Position numbers and translations under genes: made by a program. The notes under the pieces were generated by a model, which saw only the letters and a list, made by a program, of their open reading frames with translations, did not search any database and was not told where the DNA came from. Below, in pieces: positions 16,332 through 25,075 of a DNA stretch of 64,000 bases; positions within the stretch are counted from its first letter, which is position 1, and each line of letters opens with the position of its first letter. The stretch comes from Streptomyces mangrovisoli (GTDB lineage: Bacteria; Actinomycetota; Actinomycetes; Streptomycetales; Streptomycetaceae), in assembly GCF_000974985.2 (NCBI RefSeq), contig NZ_LAVA02000001.1, positions 62,001-126,000 of the forward strand, written 5' to 3'.

Positions 16332-17921
16332 TCAGGTCTTGCTTACTGCCAGGAGGATTTCTGGTAGGCGGGTCGCCGTGCGGGGAGCCGCCAGGTGGAG
16401 GCCCAGCAGGGTCACCCCGGCCCCGTACAGCCCGCCGGCCGGCAACAGCGCCCAGCTCCACCCGTCCCCGCCCTCGCTCACGTTCAGCCAGATCGTCAGG
16501 GCGATCACCGGAGCGCACAGCAGAGCCGCCGAGACCATCCCGCCGAAGATCGAGATCCAGGCGAGCCCCGCCTGACCGGGCACCACGTTCTTGTGGCCCT
16601 CCTGCGGGATCGAGTACGGAAAGCGCGCCGACGTCCACGCCCCGGTCGCCAGCATCGCGCCGAGCAGCGCGAACGACAGCCCGAGCACCTCGGGCAGCTT
16701 CGGCCAGTCGCCGAGCAGCGCCGTCGTCAGCGTCGTGACGAGGGTGGCGTACGGCAGGGTGATCACCAGCAGCGCGAGCGCGCGGCCGCGCAGCTCGACG
16801 TAGGCGTCACGCGGCGAGGAGATCGTCGTCGCGACCAGCCAGAACGCCGAGGTGTCCTGCCCGAACTGGTTGTACATCTGGATGCCGAGCATCCCGGCGG
16901 CGAAGCAGGCGAAGTAGATCGAGCCGGTGCCCTGGAGCGCGTTGAACACCGGCACGATCAGACCGATGGCGAGCGAGGTCACCCACGCCGCCTTGGTCTT
17001 CGGATCGCGCCAGACATAGCGCAGGCTGCGCTCCATGACCGTGCCGGTGCGCCCGCCCGGCAGCAGCCGCGCCAGGCCCGTACGGGAGCGGTCGCGGCCG
17101 GCGGGCTCGGCGGCCTGGAGGGTGGAGGCGTCGGGCGTGGTCATCAGCCGGGTCAGGCTGCGGCCCCACACCGCGAGCAGCACGGCCGGCGCCGCCGCGC
17201 TCAGCACCAGCTGGGCCGCCGCGACGCCGTAGGAGCCCGTGCTCACCGAGTCCACCGCGCCGATCGCCGACGCGGGCGGCACCCAGCGCAGCACGTCCCC
17301 GACGGGCTGGAGCTGCCCGAGGCCGGACGAACCGAGCCGCTGGACACCGAAGTTGACCACCTGCGCGCCGATCGCGACGACCAGGCCGCTGAGCACCGCG
17401 AGGTCGCGCCCCCGACGGCTGGTCAGCAGCCGGATGTTGGCGGTGGCCACCGTCCGCGCGAGCGCCACGCAGACCAGCAGCGCGAGGGCGACCGCGACGA
17501 CCGCGACGAGCCAGGCCGCCGCGGAGTGCGCGACCGACACCGCGCAGCCGGCCAGCACCAGCAGCGAGAACAGCGGGCCGATGCCGACCAGCGAGGCCGC
17601 GAGCAGCGCCCGCACCAGCGGCCGGGGGCGCAGCGGCAGCATCACCAGCCGGGTCGGGTCCAGGGTCTCGTCGCCGCCCGGGAAGAACAGCGGCATCACC
17701 GTCCAGCCCAGCGCGAGCACGGCCGTGGCGAGGACCGCGACGGCGTCGGCGTGCGCGTGCCCGCGCAGCGCGACGAACCCGAGCAGCTGCGCCGCGGCGA
17801 ACAGGAGCGCGAGGACCGCGGAGAAGACGTAGGCGGCCCGTCGTCCGGCGGACTGCCGCAGCCCGTTACGGAGCAGCGACAGCTTCAGCCGTACGACGAC
17901 GGAGGTGGTGCCGGCCGTCAT
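16332..17921 (-). CDS. ABC transporter permease
   Basis: A 529-residue integral membrane protein with many hydrophobic segments of 18-25 residues (for example AAYVFSAVLALLFAAAQLLGF near residue 35, and pairs near 90, 130, 160 and 340-520). There is a soluble loop around 270-310. Its ATG overlaps the stop of the ATPase gene (ATGA), so it is the membrane partner of that ATPase. The pair resembles two-component exporters of the ABC-2 type. No substrate can be inferred. The start MTAGTTSVVV follows directly from the coupling; the frame upstream of it is the antisense-like continuation into the ATPase region. Confidence 0.88.
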   Translation of the reverse strand: MTAGTTSVVVRLKLSLLRNGLRQSAGRRAAYVFSAVLALLFAAAQLLGFVALRGHAHADAVAVLATAVLALGWTVMPLFFPGGDETLDPTRLVMLPLRPRPLVRALLAASLVGIGPLFSLLVLAGCAVSVAHSAAAWLVAVVAVALALLVCVALARTVATANIRLLTSRRGRDLAVLSGLVVAIGAQVVNFGVQRLGSSGLGQLQPVGDVLRWVPPASAIGAVDSVSTGSYGVAAAQLVLSAAAPAVLLAVWGRSLTRLMTTPDASTLQAAEPAGRDRSRTGLARLLPGGRTGTVMERSLRYVWRDPKTKAAWVTSLAIGLIVPVFNALQGTGSIYFACFAAGMLGIQMYNQFGQDTSAFWLVATTISSPRDAYVELRGRALALLVITLPYATLVTTLTTALLGDWPKLPEVLGLSFALLGAMLATGAWTSARFPYSIPQEGHKNVVPGQAGLAWISIFGGMVSAALLCAPVIALTIWLNVSEGGDGWSWALLPAGGLYGAGVTLLGLHLAAPRTATRLPEILLAVSKT

Positions 17922-18709
17922 CGGGCCCCGCCGCCCAGCCAGTCCAGGTCCGAGGAGGCGTCCCGGCCCCGGGCGCCGACCAGTTCGAGGAACGCCGTCT
18001 GGAGGGTGGGGGCCTCGCCGCGGACCTCGTCCAGGGTGCCGTGCGCCCGGATGCGCCCGGCCGCCATCACGGCGACCCAGTCGCACAGCGACTCCACCAG
18101 CTCCATCACGTGCGAGGAGAAGACGACGGTGGCACCGGAGGCCGTGTAGCGCTCCAGGACGCCCCGGATGATCTGCGCGGAGACCGGGTCGACACCCTCG
18201 AACGGCTCGTCCAGGAAGAGGACTTCGGGGTTGTGCAGCAGGGCCGCGGCGAGCCCGATCTTCTTGCGCATACCGGTGGAGTAGTCGACGACCAGCTTGT
18301 GCTGGGCGCCGGCCAGGTCGAGCACGTCGAGCAGCTGCGCGGCCCGCTTGTCGACCTCGGCGCCGGGCAGTCCGCGCAACCGGCCCGAGTAGGAGAGCAG
18401 TTCGCGGCCGGACAGCCGCTCGAACAGGCGCAGCCCCTCGGGCAGCACGCCGATCCGCGCCTTCACGGCGACCGGGTCGCGCCACACGTCGTGCCCGACC
18501 ACCGAGACGCTGCCCTGGTCGGGCCGGAGCAGCCCGGTGACCATGGACAGCGTGGTGGTCTTGCCGGCCCCGTTCGGGCCGACCAGGCCGATGAACTTCC
18601 CCGCGGGCAGCTCCAGATCGATCCCGGCGACCGCCACCTGCTGCCCGAACCGTTTCCACAGCCCCTGCACGCGTACGGCGGGCGTCCCCGCGCCTGATGC
18701 GTCCGTCAT
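17918..18709 (-). CDS. ABC transporter ATP-binding protein
   Basis: A 263-residue ATPase with Walker A GPNGAGKTTT near residue 43, the Q-loop region IGVLPEGLRLFERL, signature YSTGMRKK (a variant of LSGGQ) and Walker B EVLFLDEPFEGVDP, then the H-loop SSHVMELVE. It powers the permease encoded next to it through a four-base overlap. The layout resembles ABC-2 exporters such as those for drugs or lipids, but the function is unknown. No other gene lies in the transcription unit. Confidence 0.93.
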   Translation of the reverse strand: MTDASGAGTPAVRVQGLWKRFGQQVAVAGIDLELPAGKFIGLVGPNGAGKTTTLSMVTGLLRPDQGSVSVVGHDVWRDPVAVKARIGVLPEGLRLFERLSGRELLSYSGRLRGLPGAEVDKRAAQLLDVLDLAGAQHKLVVDYSTGMRKKIGLAAALLHNPEVLFLDEPFEGVDPVSAQIIRGVLERYTASGATVVFSSHVMELVESLCDWVAVMAAGRIRAHGTLDEVRGEAPTLQTAFLELVGARGRDASSDLDWLGGGAR

Positions 18710-18767
18710 GCGGGAAACCCTACGGGTCGGCCCCCGCGGGGAGCAGGAGCCGACGGGACCGGTGCGA

Positions 18768-19445
18768 TCAGCGGTCGCGGCCGCAGGCGTAGGCGAGGGG
18801 CGAGATCAGCTCCTCCGCGTCCGGCAGCCAGCGGTTGGCGGGGGTGGGGCGGCAGGCCCACTGCACGGCCCCGCGGGCCGCGAACCGGGTGGGCGGCGCC
18901 GCCACGTACGCCCCCTCGCCCAGGGCGACCAGGTCGAGCGAGGACTGCGACCAGCCGATCTTGCGCAGCAGTTCGGGCACCTTCGCGGAGGCGCCCGGCA
19001 GCACGAAGAAGCGCATCCTGCGGTCCGGGGAGAGCGTCACGGGCCCGAGCGTCAGCTCCATCCGCTCCATGCGGGCGAGCGCGAGGAACCCGGCGCTCTC
19101 GGGCACCTCGATCACGTCGAAGGTACGGCCCGTCGGCAGCAGGATCGAGGCGGTCGGCTGCTTCTGCCACATCCGGCGGGCGACCGTCGCGCTCCCCGTG
19201 GCCTGGGCCGCCCAGTCCGCGCGCGTGGGGTGCGCGCCGGGCGCCGCGCACCCGGCGTCCTCGCAGGAGCAGCGCTGCACCCCGTCGGCCGTCTCCAGCC
19301 AGGTACCGGGAAAGACGTCCCAGTGGCGCTCCTCGGCATAGCGAACTGCGGTCTCCAGCAGCGATTCCCCGCGCTGCTGCGGGATCTGAGCGGTGTCGGC
19401 GCCTGTGATCGTCTCTTCCACGCCCCACACAACTCCGGAGTCCAC
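18768..19445 (-). CDS. Prim-Pol-like (bifunctional DNA primase/polymerase N-terminal) protein
   Basis: A 225-residue stand-alone protein related to the Prim-Pol domain of archaeo-eukaryotic primases. It has the zinc cluster C-x-C-x4-C-x5-H (CSCEDAGCAAPGAHP, about 58-73) followed by TRADWAAQATG, and TGRTFDVIEVPESAG where active enzymes have an Asp-x-Asp/Glu metal motif. Here the acidic residues are spaced D-x-x-E, and the later serine/histidine motif reads RRMRFFVLPG without histidine, so polymerase activity is doubtful. Many Streptomyces carry such solo proteins of unknown role. It is divergent from the NsdA-like gene. The start at 19445 is uncertain; a GTG eight codons later is possible. Confidence 0.75.
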   Translation of the reverse strand: MDSGVVWGVEETITGADTAQIPQQRGESLLETAVRYAEERHWDVFPGTWLETADGVQRCSCEDAGCAAPGAHPTRADWAAQATGSATVARRMWQKQPTASILLPTGRTFDVIEVPESAGFLALARMERMELTLGPVTLSPDRRMRFFVLPGASAKVPELLRKIGWSQSSLDLVALGEGAYVAAPPTRFAARGAVQWACRPTPANRWLPDAEELISPLAYACGRDR

Positions 19446-19740
19446 CTGGAGTTACGGCCGTAGCGCGCGCGGGGGAGGAGCACTTGTTCGGCAACTGGGG
19501 CGCATGGGTGCACGGATGGGGGCGCGCGGGAGGAACCACCACCTGTCCCGGGTAGCCACCTACAGGGGGTGGCATCCGCCTTTACCCCGGCAATCCTCGC
19601 ATGTCCCGCATTACCGGTATGTCGGCGGGGCATTGATCTTCACGGTCGGACCTCCTCGCCGCACGGCGCGAAGGCCCGGGTCAGGGAAGACGACACAACT
19701 CGGTGCGTGGGCAGGCACCGCAGCCTCAGGGGGTACGCCA

Positions 19741-21126
19741 ATGGCCGCAAGGCCGCTTGTCGCGCGGCAGCCGAACGAACGGTTGCAGGCGCTCATCCAG
19801 GAGGCGGGGTGCTCGAACGCCGGGCTCGCCCGCCGCGTCAACATGTGCGGAGCGGAGCACGGTCTCGACCTGCGCTACGACAAGACGTCGGTGGCGCGCT
19901 GGCTGCGCGGACAGCAGCCGCGCGGCCGCGCCCCCGCGATCATCGCCGAGGCGCTGGGCCGCAAACTGGGCCGGACGGTCACGATCGACGAGATCGGCAT
20001 GGCCAACGGCAAGAACCTCGCGTCCGGCGTCGGCCTCCAGTTCTCGCCGACGGTCCTGGGCGCCATCGAGCAGGTCTGCGAGCTGTGGCGCAGCGACGTG
20101 GGCCGCAGAGACTTCCTGTCCGGCTCGTCCGTCGCCGCGTCCGCGCTGGTCGAGCCGAGCCGCGACTGGCTGATCACCGCGCCGGACACCCAGGTGGCCC
20201 GCTCGGCGGGGCCGCGCGTGGGGCAGGCGGACGTCGCCGCGGTGCGGGCGATGACGCAGGCGCTGACCGACCTGGACCACCAGTACGGCAGCGGGCATGT
20301 GCGCCCGGTCGTCGTGCACTACCTCAACAGCGTGGTCTCCGGGCTGCTCGCGGGCTCCTACCGGGAGGCCGTCGGCCGCGAACTGTTCGCCGCCGTGGCC
20401 CGGTTGACGGAGCTGGCCGGGTACATGGCGGTCGACACCGGGCAACCGGGCCTGGCCCAGCGCTACTACATCCAGGCGCTGCGGCTGGCCCAAGCGTCGG
20501 GCGACCGCGGCTACGGCGGCTATGTGCTCGCCGCGTCGATGAGCCATCTCGCCGCACAGCTCGGAAACCCGCGTGAGATCGCCCAGTTGGCGCGGGCGGC
20601 GCAGGAGGGCGCCCGCGGCCGGGTGACCCCGCGGGCCGAGGCGATGTTCCACGCCGCCGAGGCGCGCGGACACGCGCTGCTCGGCGACGCGCGCGCCGCG
20701 CAGCTGGCGTCGGGGCGCGCGGTGAGCGCGCTGGAGGCGGCGGACCCGGACTCCGGCGACGACCCGCCGTGGATCAGGCACTTCGACGAGGCGTACCTGG
20801 CGGACGAGTTGGCGCACTGCCACCGCGATCTGGGGCAGGCCGAGGCCGCGGCCCGGTGCGCGGAGGAGTCGCTGGCCGGGCATCCGGAGAGCCGGGCGCG
20901 GCGGCGGGCCATCGGCTATGTCCTGCTGGCCACGGCTCAGGTGCAGCAGCGCGAGGTGGAACAGGCGTGCAGCACCGGCCTCAAGGCGATCGAACTGCTG
21001 CAGGGGCTGCGCTCCAACCGGGGCGCCGAGTACCTGGAGGACCTCCAGCAGCGGCTGGAGCCGTTCCGGGAGGAGTCGGTGGTCCGGGAGTTCGGGGCGC
21101 GGCTGGAGCTGCAGCAGGCGGCGTGA
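19741..21126 (+). CDS. NsdA-like HTH/TPR regulator
   Basis: A 461-residue protein with an N-terminal Cro/C1-like helix-turn-helix (about 10-80, including KTSVARWLRGQQPRGRAPAIIAEALGR) followed by a long alpha-helical region of TPR-like repeats (150-450). This arrangement is that of the Streptomyces NsdA/NsdB family, which influences differentiation and antibiotic production, possibly by sensing small molecules or partner proteins. The ATG at 19741 is preceded by CAGGGGGT; the open frame upstream lacks coding character. Which family member this is, and whether it acts on morphology, cannot be decided from sequence alone. Confidence 0.75.
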   Translation: MAARPLVARQPNERLQALIQEAGCSNAGLARRVNMCGAEHGLDLRYDKTSVARWLRGQQPRGRAPAIIAEALGRKLGRTVTIDEIGMANGKNLASGVGLQFSPTVLGAIEQVCELWRSDVGRRDFLSGSSVAASALVEPSRDWLITAPDTQVARSAGPRVGQADVAAVRAMTQALTDLDHQYGSGHVRPVVVHYLNSVVSGLLAGSYREAVGRELFAAVARLTELAGYMAVDTGQPGLAQRYYIQALRLAQASGDRGYGGYVLAASMSHLAAQLGNPREIAQLARAAQEGARGRVTPRAEAMFHAAEARGHALLGDARAAQLASGRAVSALEAADPDSGDDPPWIRHFDEAYLADELAHCHRDLGQAEAAARCAEESLAGHPESRARRRAIGYVLLATAQVQQREVEQACSTGLKAIELLQGLRSNRGAEYLEDLQQRLEPFREESVVREFGARLELQQAA

Positions 21127-21375
21127 GCCCGGGACCGGGCGGGGCGGCCGGGCGAACTCGCCGCCCCCGCACCGGTCATGGGCCCTGCCCGGGTCGGTGA
21201 ACGCCCGGGGTACGGGCGATTGACGTGAGGGAGGTGGGCGGAAGGCGCGTCGCGGGCCCGGATTGTCGATGCGGTCACAGGGAACCCGGTCAGGACCTGT
21301 CCTGCATGGCACCGGGCTCGGGGGACCCGGTACCGTGAGCCAGATTCCCAAGGTCCCCCATTCGTAGGAGTCCCG

Positions 21376-22914
21376 GTGACGCAGAGCGGACAGGGCGAGC
21401 AGCCCTCGGCGCGGACCGCGCGCGAAGGCATCGTGCTGCCCTCCGACGGTGGTGAACCTCTGCTGCCCGGGATGCCGGGCGGCCCCGTCGGGCAGCCGCC
21501 GGTCGGGCAGCCCGCCGCTCCGCAGAACGGTCAGGCGTGGGGCAACGGCTGGGGGCCCGAGCAGCCGTACGCGTCCGCGCCGCAGCAGGCCCAGGCCTGG
21601 CCCGGGACCCCCGACCAGGACCCGTGGGGCAACGCGCCCGCCACGTCGACCTGGGGCGCGCAGCAGGCCGCCCCCGGGGTGCCGTCCCAGCCGGGCGCGA
21701 TGGCGCCGCAGGGGCAGCACGCGCCGTACGGCGGCGAGTCGTCGTACGGCGGCGAGTCGTCGTACGCGCAGGCCGGGCCGATGCCCGCGGACGAGGGGGC
21801 GACCCAGTACCTGCCGCCGGTCGGTCCGGGCGGTCCGGGCGGTCCGGGCGGTCAGCCCTACGCGAGCCCCATGAACGAGGGCGCGACCCAGTTCCTGCCG
21901 CCGGTGGCGGCCGGTGGTCCGGCGGGCGGCTACCCGGGGCCCGGCGACGAGGGCGCCACCCAGATGCTGCCCCCGGTGCTGCCCGGCGCGCTGCCGCCCG
22001 AGGTGGGGCACCCGGACGCCCAGGCCACCCAGTACCTTCCGCCGGTGCCCGCGCAGCCCTACGGCGGCCAGGACGACGGCGGCGACCGGCAGCCGCCTGC
22101 CGAGTTCGACAACCTGTTCCGCAGCGACTCGGGGCGGGGCGCGCCGGGCGGCTACGCCGAGCAGCCGCCCCGCTACCAGCAGCCGCAGCAGCAGCCCCAG
22201 CAGCAGTACGCGCAGCCGTCGTACTTCCCGGCGGGTCCGGGCGAGGACGGCCCGAGCGGCGGCGGCGACGGCGGCGGCCGGCGCACCGGCTCCAAGGTGC
22301 CGCTGATCGCCGCGATAGGCGTCGCCATCGTGGTGCTGGGCGTGGGCGCGGGCGCCCTGCTCAGCGGCGGTGGCGGGGACGACGACACGCAGAACGCCGG
22401 CAGCTCGGCCGCCGCCTCGGTGTCGGCCTCGTCCGGCGCGCAGACGGGCGGCGGCGATCCGGCCAAGGCGCAGGCCGTCGCGCTGGACAAGCTGCTCGCC
22501 GACAGCGGCAGCAGCCGTACGTCCGTGATCAACGCGGTGGCGGACGTGAAGCAGTGCAACAACCTCGCCGGTGCCGCCTCGGACCTGCGGGCTGCCTCCA
22601 AGCAGCGCAACGAGCTGGTCACCCGGCTGTCGAAGCTCTCCCTGGACCAGCTGCCGGACCACGCCGCCCTGGCCGACGCCCTCACCAAGGGCTGGCAGGC
22701 GTCGGCCGCGGCCGACGACCACTACGCGCAGTGGGCCGACCAGGTCGCCGGGAAGAAGGGCTGCCACAAGGGGCAGGCCCGCTCCACCGGCCAGACCCAG
22801 GCGGGCAACACCGCGAGCGGCACCGCGAGCCAGCAGAAGACCAAGGCCGCGCAGCTGTGGAACCCGATCGCGCAGAAGTACGGCCTCACCCAGCGCCAGC
22901 GGACGCAGCTGTAG
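21376..22914 (+). CDS. membrane-anchored protein with disordered repeat-rich N terminus
   Basis: A 512-residue protein starting at a GTG with TAGGAG upstream. Residues 1-300 are Pro/Gly/Gln-rich and predicted disordered, with four copies of an (E)GATQxLPPV motif at roughly 20-30 residue spacing and a Q-rich run near 265-285. One membrane segment, PLIAAIGVAIVVLGVGAGALL, lies at about 312-332. The C-terminal 170 residues are presumably outside the cell and hold two cysteines (VKQCNN and KKGCHKG) that could form a disulfide. I do not recognise a function. It resembles actinobacterial proteins with a cytoplasmic Pro-rich arm and a small exported domain. Confidence 0.7.
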   Translation: MTQSGQGEQPSARTAREGIVLPSDGGEPLLPGMPGGPVGQPPVGQPAAPQNGQAWGNGWGPEQPYASAPQQAQAWPGTPDQDPWGNAPATSTWGAQQAAPGVPSQPGAMAPQGQHAPYGGESSYGGESSYAQAGPMPADEGATQYLPPVGPGGPGGPGGQPYASPMNEGATQFLPPVAAGGPAGGYPGPGDEGATQMLPPVLPGALPPEVGHPDAQATQYLPPVPAQPYGGQDDGGDRQPPAEFDNLFRSDSGRGAPGGYAEQPPRYQQPQQQPQQQYAQPSYFPAGPGEDGPSGGGDGGGRRTGSKVPLIAAIGVAIVVLGVGAGALLSGGGGDDDTQNAGSSAAASVSASSGAQTGGGDPAKAQAVALDKLLADSGSSRTSVINAVADVKQCNNLAGAASDLRAASKQRNELVTRLSKLSLDQLPDHAALADALTKGWQASAAADDHYAQWADQVAGKKGCHKGQARSTGQTQAGNTASGTASQQKTKAAQLWNPIAQKYGLTQRQRTQL

Positions 22915-22945
22915 CGGCGCGGCCGCGCGGCAACGGCCGTAGGAG

Positions 22946-22988
22946 ACGAGTGAGGCGGGCGGCACCGGGTGCCGCCCGCCTCACTCGT
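22946..22988. terminator. bidirectional terminator hairpin
   Basis: Two exactly complementary 20-base arms (22946-22965 and 22969-22988) are separated by CGG. It is centred in the 97-base gap between two convergent genes. The long perfect GC stem is a strong intrinsic-type terminator for both, though without a U-tract. Confidence 0.85.
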
Positions 22989-23011
22989 GTCCCGGACCCC
23001 GTGGCCCGGGG

Positions 23012-24337
23012 TCAGTCGATGTCCGCGTCCTCCAGGGAGTTCGTCACGTCGACGAAGCCCTTCCGGGCGGCGACGAGCACGCCGTCCTTGACCACCTGGA
23101 GGGTCGCCTTGGTGTTGACCAGGCGGGGGAAGCCCACGGCCGCGAGCTTCTTGTTCCTGCCCCAGTCCAGGGTGGGCGTGAGTCCGCCGGTGTCGGCCTT
23201 GAAGCCCTTGTCGAGGGCGTGCCGGACGGTGTCGGAGCTCACCTCACCGGTGAGGGAGTCCACCACCTGCTTGAACACGGTGTAGGCGATCCAGGTGGTC
23301 TGGACGCCGGCGTCCGCGGGGTCGATGCGGTTGTCGCCGAAGGCCTCCGCGTTGATGACCTTCTTCATCTGGTCCCACCGGGCGTCGCTCGCCACCGGGT
23401 ACCAGCCCGTGATGTACGCCCCCTCGTACGGCCCGGACTGACCGCCGCTCTCGTTGATCACGGTCTGGTCGACGTCACCGCCGATGGTGCCGGTCCGCAC
23501 CGCCGGGTAGTTCGCCCGCTCGCGTTGGAACGAGTCCATGAAGGTGCCGTTGCGGTCCCCGAGCGCGGGCACCACGCAGCCCTTGGCCGTCGGGTCGGAG
23601 GTGGCCGCCTTGAGCACCTTGTCGGCCTGCCCGGAGTACTCGGTGGCGTCGTCCTCGGCGAGCTGGTCGACGGCGTCGTGGTGGCCGCCCGCCTTGAGGC
23701 CCGCGTCGAGCAGGGGCGGCAGTTCGTCGCCCGCGATGCTGTCCGGCCGTATCAGGGCTATGGAACCGCAGGTGGAGGCCAGCTCGCGGCCCAGGCTCGC
23801 CAGCAGCACGGGCTGTCCGCCGTTGACGGGGTACGACATCGGGCTGGTGAACTCGGCCTCGGTGATGCCGTAGCCGCCGATGTAGGGGATGCCCGCGCCC
23901 TGCAGCGGCAGCATGAAGGAGTCGCTGTACTGGCTGTAGGAGCCGACGACGGCGACCACGTTCTCGTCGATCGCGCGCCGGGCGCACCGGGCGGCGGCCA
24001 CCGCCTCGTTGCGTTCGTTGCAGGTCAGGACCTTGAGCTTGCGGCCGTTGAGCCCGCCGTGGGAGTTGATCCACTTCGCGTACGCCTGCGCCAGCGCCGG
24101 CATGCCCGGCTTGTTGGTGGCGTCGGTGTCGGACGGTGCCCAGGTCATGACGGTGATCGAGTCATCCCCGGAGCCCCCCGTGACACCGGGGATGACCCCG
24201 CATCCGGCGGTGAGCGACACGCTCGCCACCGTCGCGCCCGCGGAGAGAGCCAGGGCTCTCCAGGCGGGACGTGATCTCCGGGCGGGCCGTGTGGAAAAGG
24301 GGAGGAAGGTGCTGCGCTTGTGTCGCCTGCCGGTCAT
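23012..24337 (-). CDS. ABC-type substrate-binding lipoprotein (periplasmic binding protein type 1)
   Basis: A 441-residue secreted protein. The start MTGRRHKR is followed by an Arg-rich n-region, a hydrophobic stretch and the lipobox LTAGC with the lipidated cysteine at residue 46. The mature part has a type-1 binding fold as in branched-chain amino acid/amide binding proteins: YAKWINSHGGLNGRKLKVLTCNERN, VVAVVGSYSQYSDSF and GIPYIGGYGI. No transporter genes are adjacent, so it may work with a remote permease or as a sensor. The frame is open to 24466, but the added residues do not form a signal peptide. The ribosome site is weak. Confidence 0.85.
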   Translation of the reverse strand: MTGRRHKRSTFLPFSTRPARRSRPAWRALALSAGATVASVSLTAGCGVIPGVTGGSGDDSITVMTWAPSDTDATNKPGMPALAQAYAKWINSHGGLNGRKLKVLTCNERNEAVAAARCARRAIDENVVAVVGSYSQYSDSFMLPLQGAGIPYIGGYGITEAEFTSPMSYPVNGGQPVLLASLGRELASTCGSIALIRPDSIAGDELPPLLDAGLKAGGHHDAVDQLAEDDATEYSGQADKVLKAATSDPTAKGCVVPALGDRNGTFMDSFQRERANYPAVRTGTIGGDVDQTVINESGGQSGPYEGAYITGWYPVASDARWDQMKKVINAEAFGDNRIDPADAGVQTTWIAYTVFKQVVDSLTGEVSSDTVRHALDKGFKADTGGLTPTLDWGRNKKLAAVGFPRLVNTKATLQVVKDGVLVAARKGFVDVTNSLEDADID

Positions 24338-24436
24338 GGACACGCACGATTCCGCCACACAAAAAATACTGGAGTGACTCACGGTCAATGGCCGGTGACG
24401 GCCAGGTGAATTACAGGGGGTGGTGAGACACGTGGG

Positions 24437-24955
24437 GTGAAGAACGTACGATCGGTGACCGTGCAAGGTTCGGAGAACACTTCCCGTCGCGGCCGTCGCT
24501 CATCCACCATGGGCGGCATGCCACTCAACGACATGCCGTGGTGGCGCTGGCGCAGCAATGTGCGCTCCGCGCTGCACATGCTCTCCGATCCGGTGTTCCA
24601 GCAGAACGTCTGGCTGGCCGGTGTCGAGGGGTACGGGGACGTCACCGACGCCGTGTACCGCCTCGTCGAGGACACCTGGCTGGACAACTGGTCCGCCGAG
24701 AAGTACGTCGGTACGATCTTCCGCGACTCGCAGGAGGCGGCGCTCGTCGACACCGCGGTGCTGCGGGTGCTGCGGATCATGCACCAGGTCGGGCCGGACG
24801 CACCGGTCGCCGCGTACGTGGAGCACCAGGCCTGGCCGGAGGCCGTGCGCGCCGCCCGGGACGCGCACGTGCGGATGGCGACGGCCGACGAGGAGGACCC
24901 GGACGCGCCGCCGCGCACGCTCGAGGTGCTGCGGATCATGACGCGGTCCGCCTAG
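24437..24955 (+). CDS. SCO4402-family protein of unknown function
   Basis: A protein of up to 172 residues that I recognise as the conserved Streptomyces SCO4402 family. The conserved core begins MPLNDMPWWRWRSNVRSAL and includes LAGVEGYGDVTDAVYRLVEDTWLDNWSAEKYVGTIF. It is acidic, soluble and without signal peptide. No function is known to me. Starts at 24437 (GTG), 24509 (ATG) and 24518 (ATG) are all possible; none has a good ribosome site, and the conserved core favours one of the later two. It lies upstream of purU. Confidence 0.75.
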   Translation: MKNVRSVTVQGSENTSRRGRRSSTMGGMPLNDMPWWRWRSNVRSALHMLSDPVFQQNVWLAGVEGYGDVTDAVYRLVEDTWLDNWSAEKYVGTIFRDSQEAALVDTAVLRVLRIMHQVGPDAPVAAYVEHQAWPEAVRAARDAHVRMATADEEDPDAPPRTLEVLRIMTRSA

Positions 24956-25075
24956 AGGTCCGCCCGGCGGTTCGCCTCGCGGTCCGCCCGGCGCTGGGGT
25001 CCGGCGGACGGGCCTGTCGGTCCGGCAAGCGGACGGGCATGGGCCGGGCGGGGTCCGTGTGGGAACCTGTGCTGC

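Noticed and set aside
19726..22965. Minus-strand frame of 1079 codons opposite the NsdA-like and membrane-protein genes
   Set aside because: It spans two real plus-strand genes, has no recognisable domains and an unnatural Arg/Gly/Ala composition.
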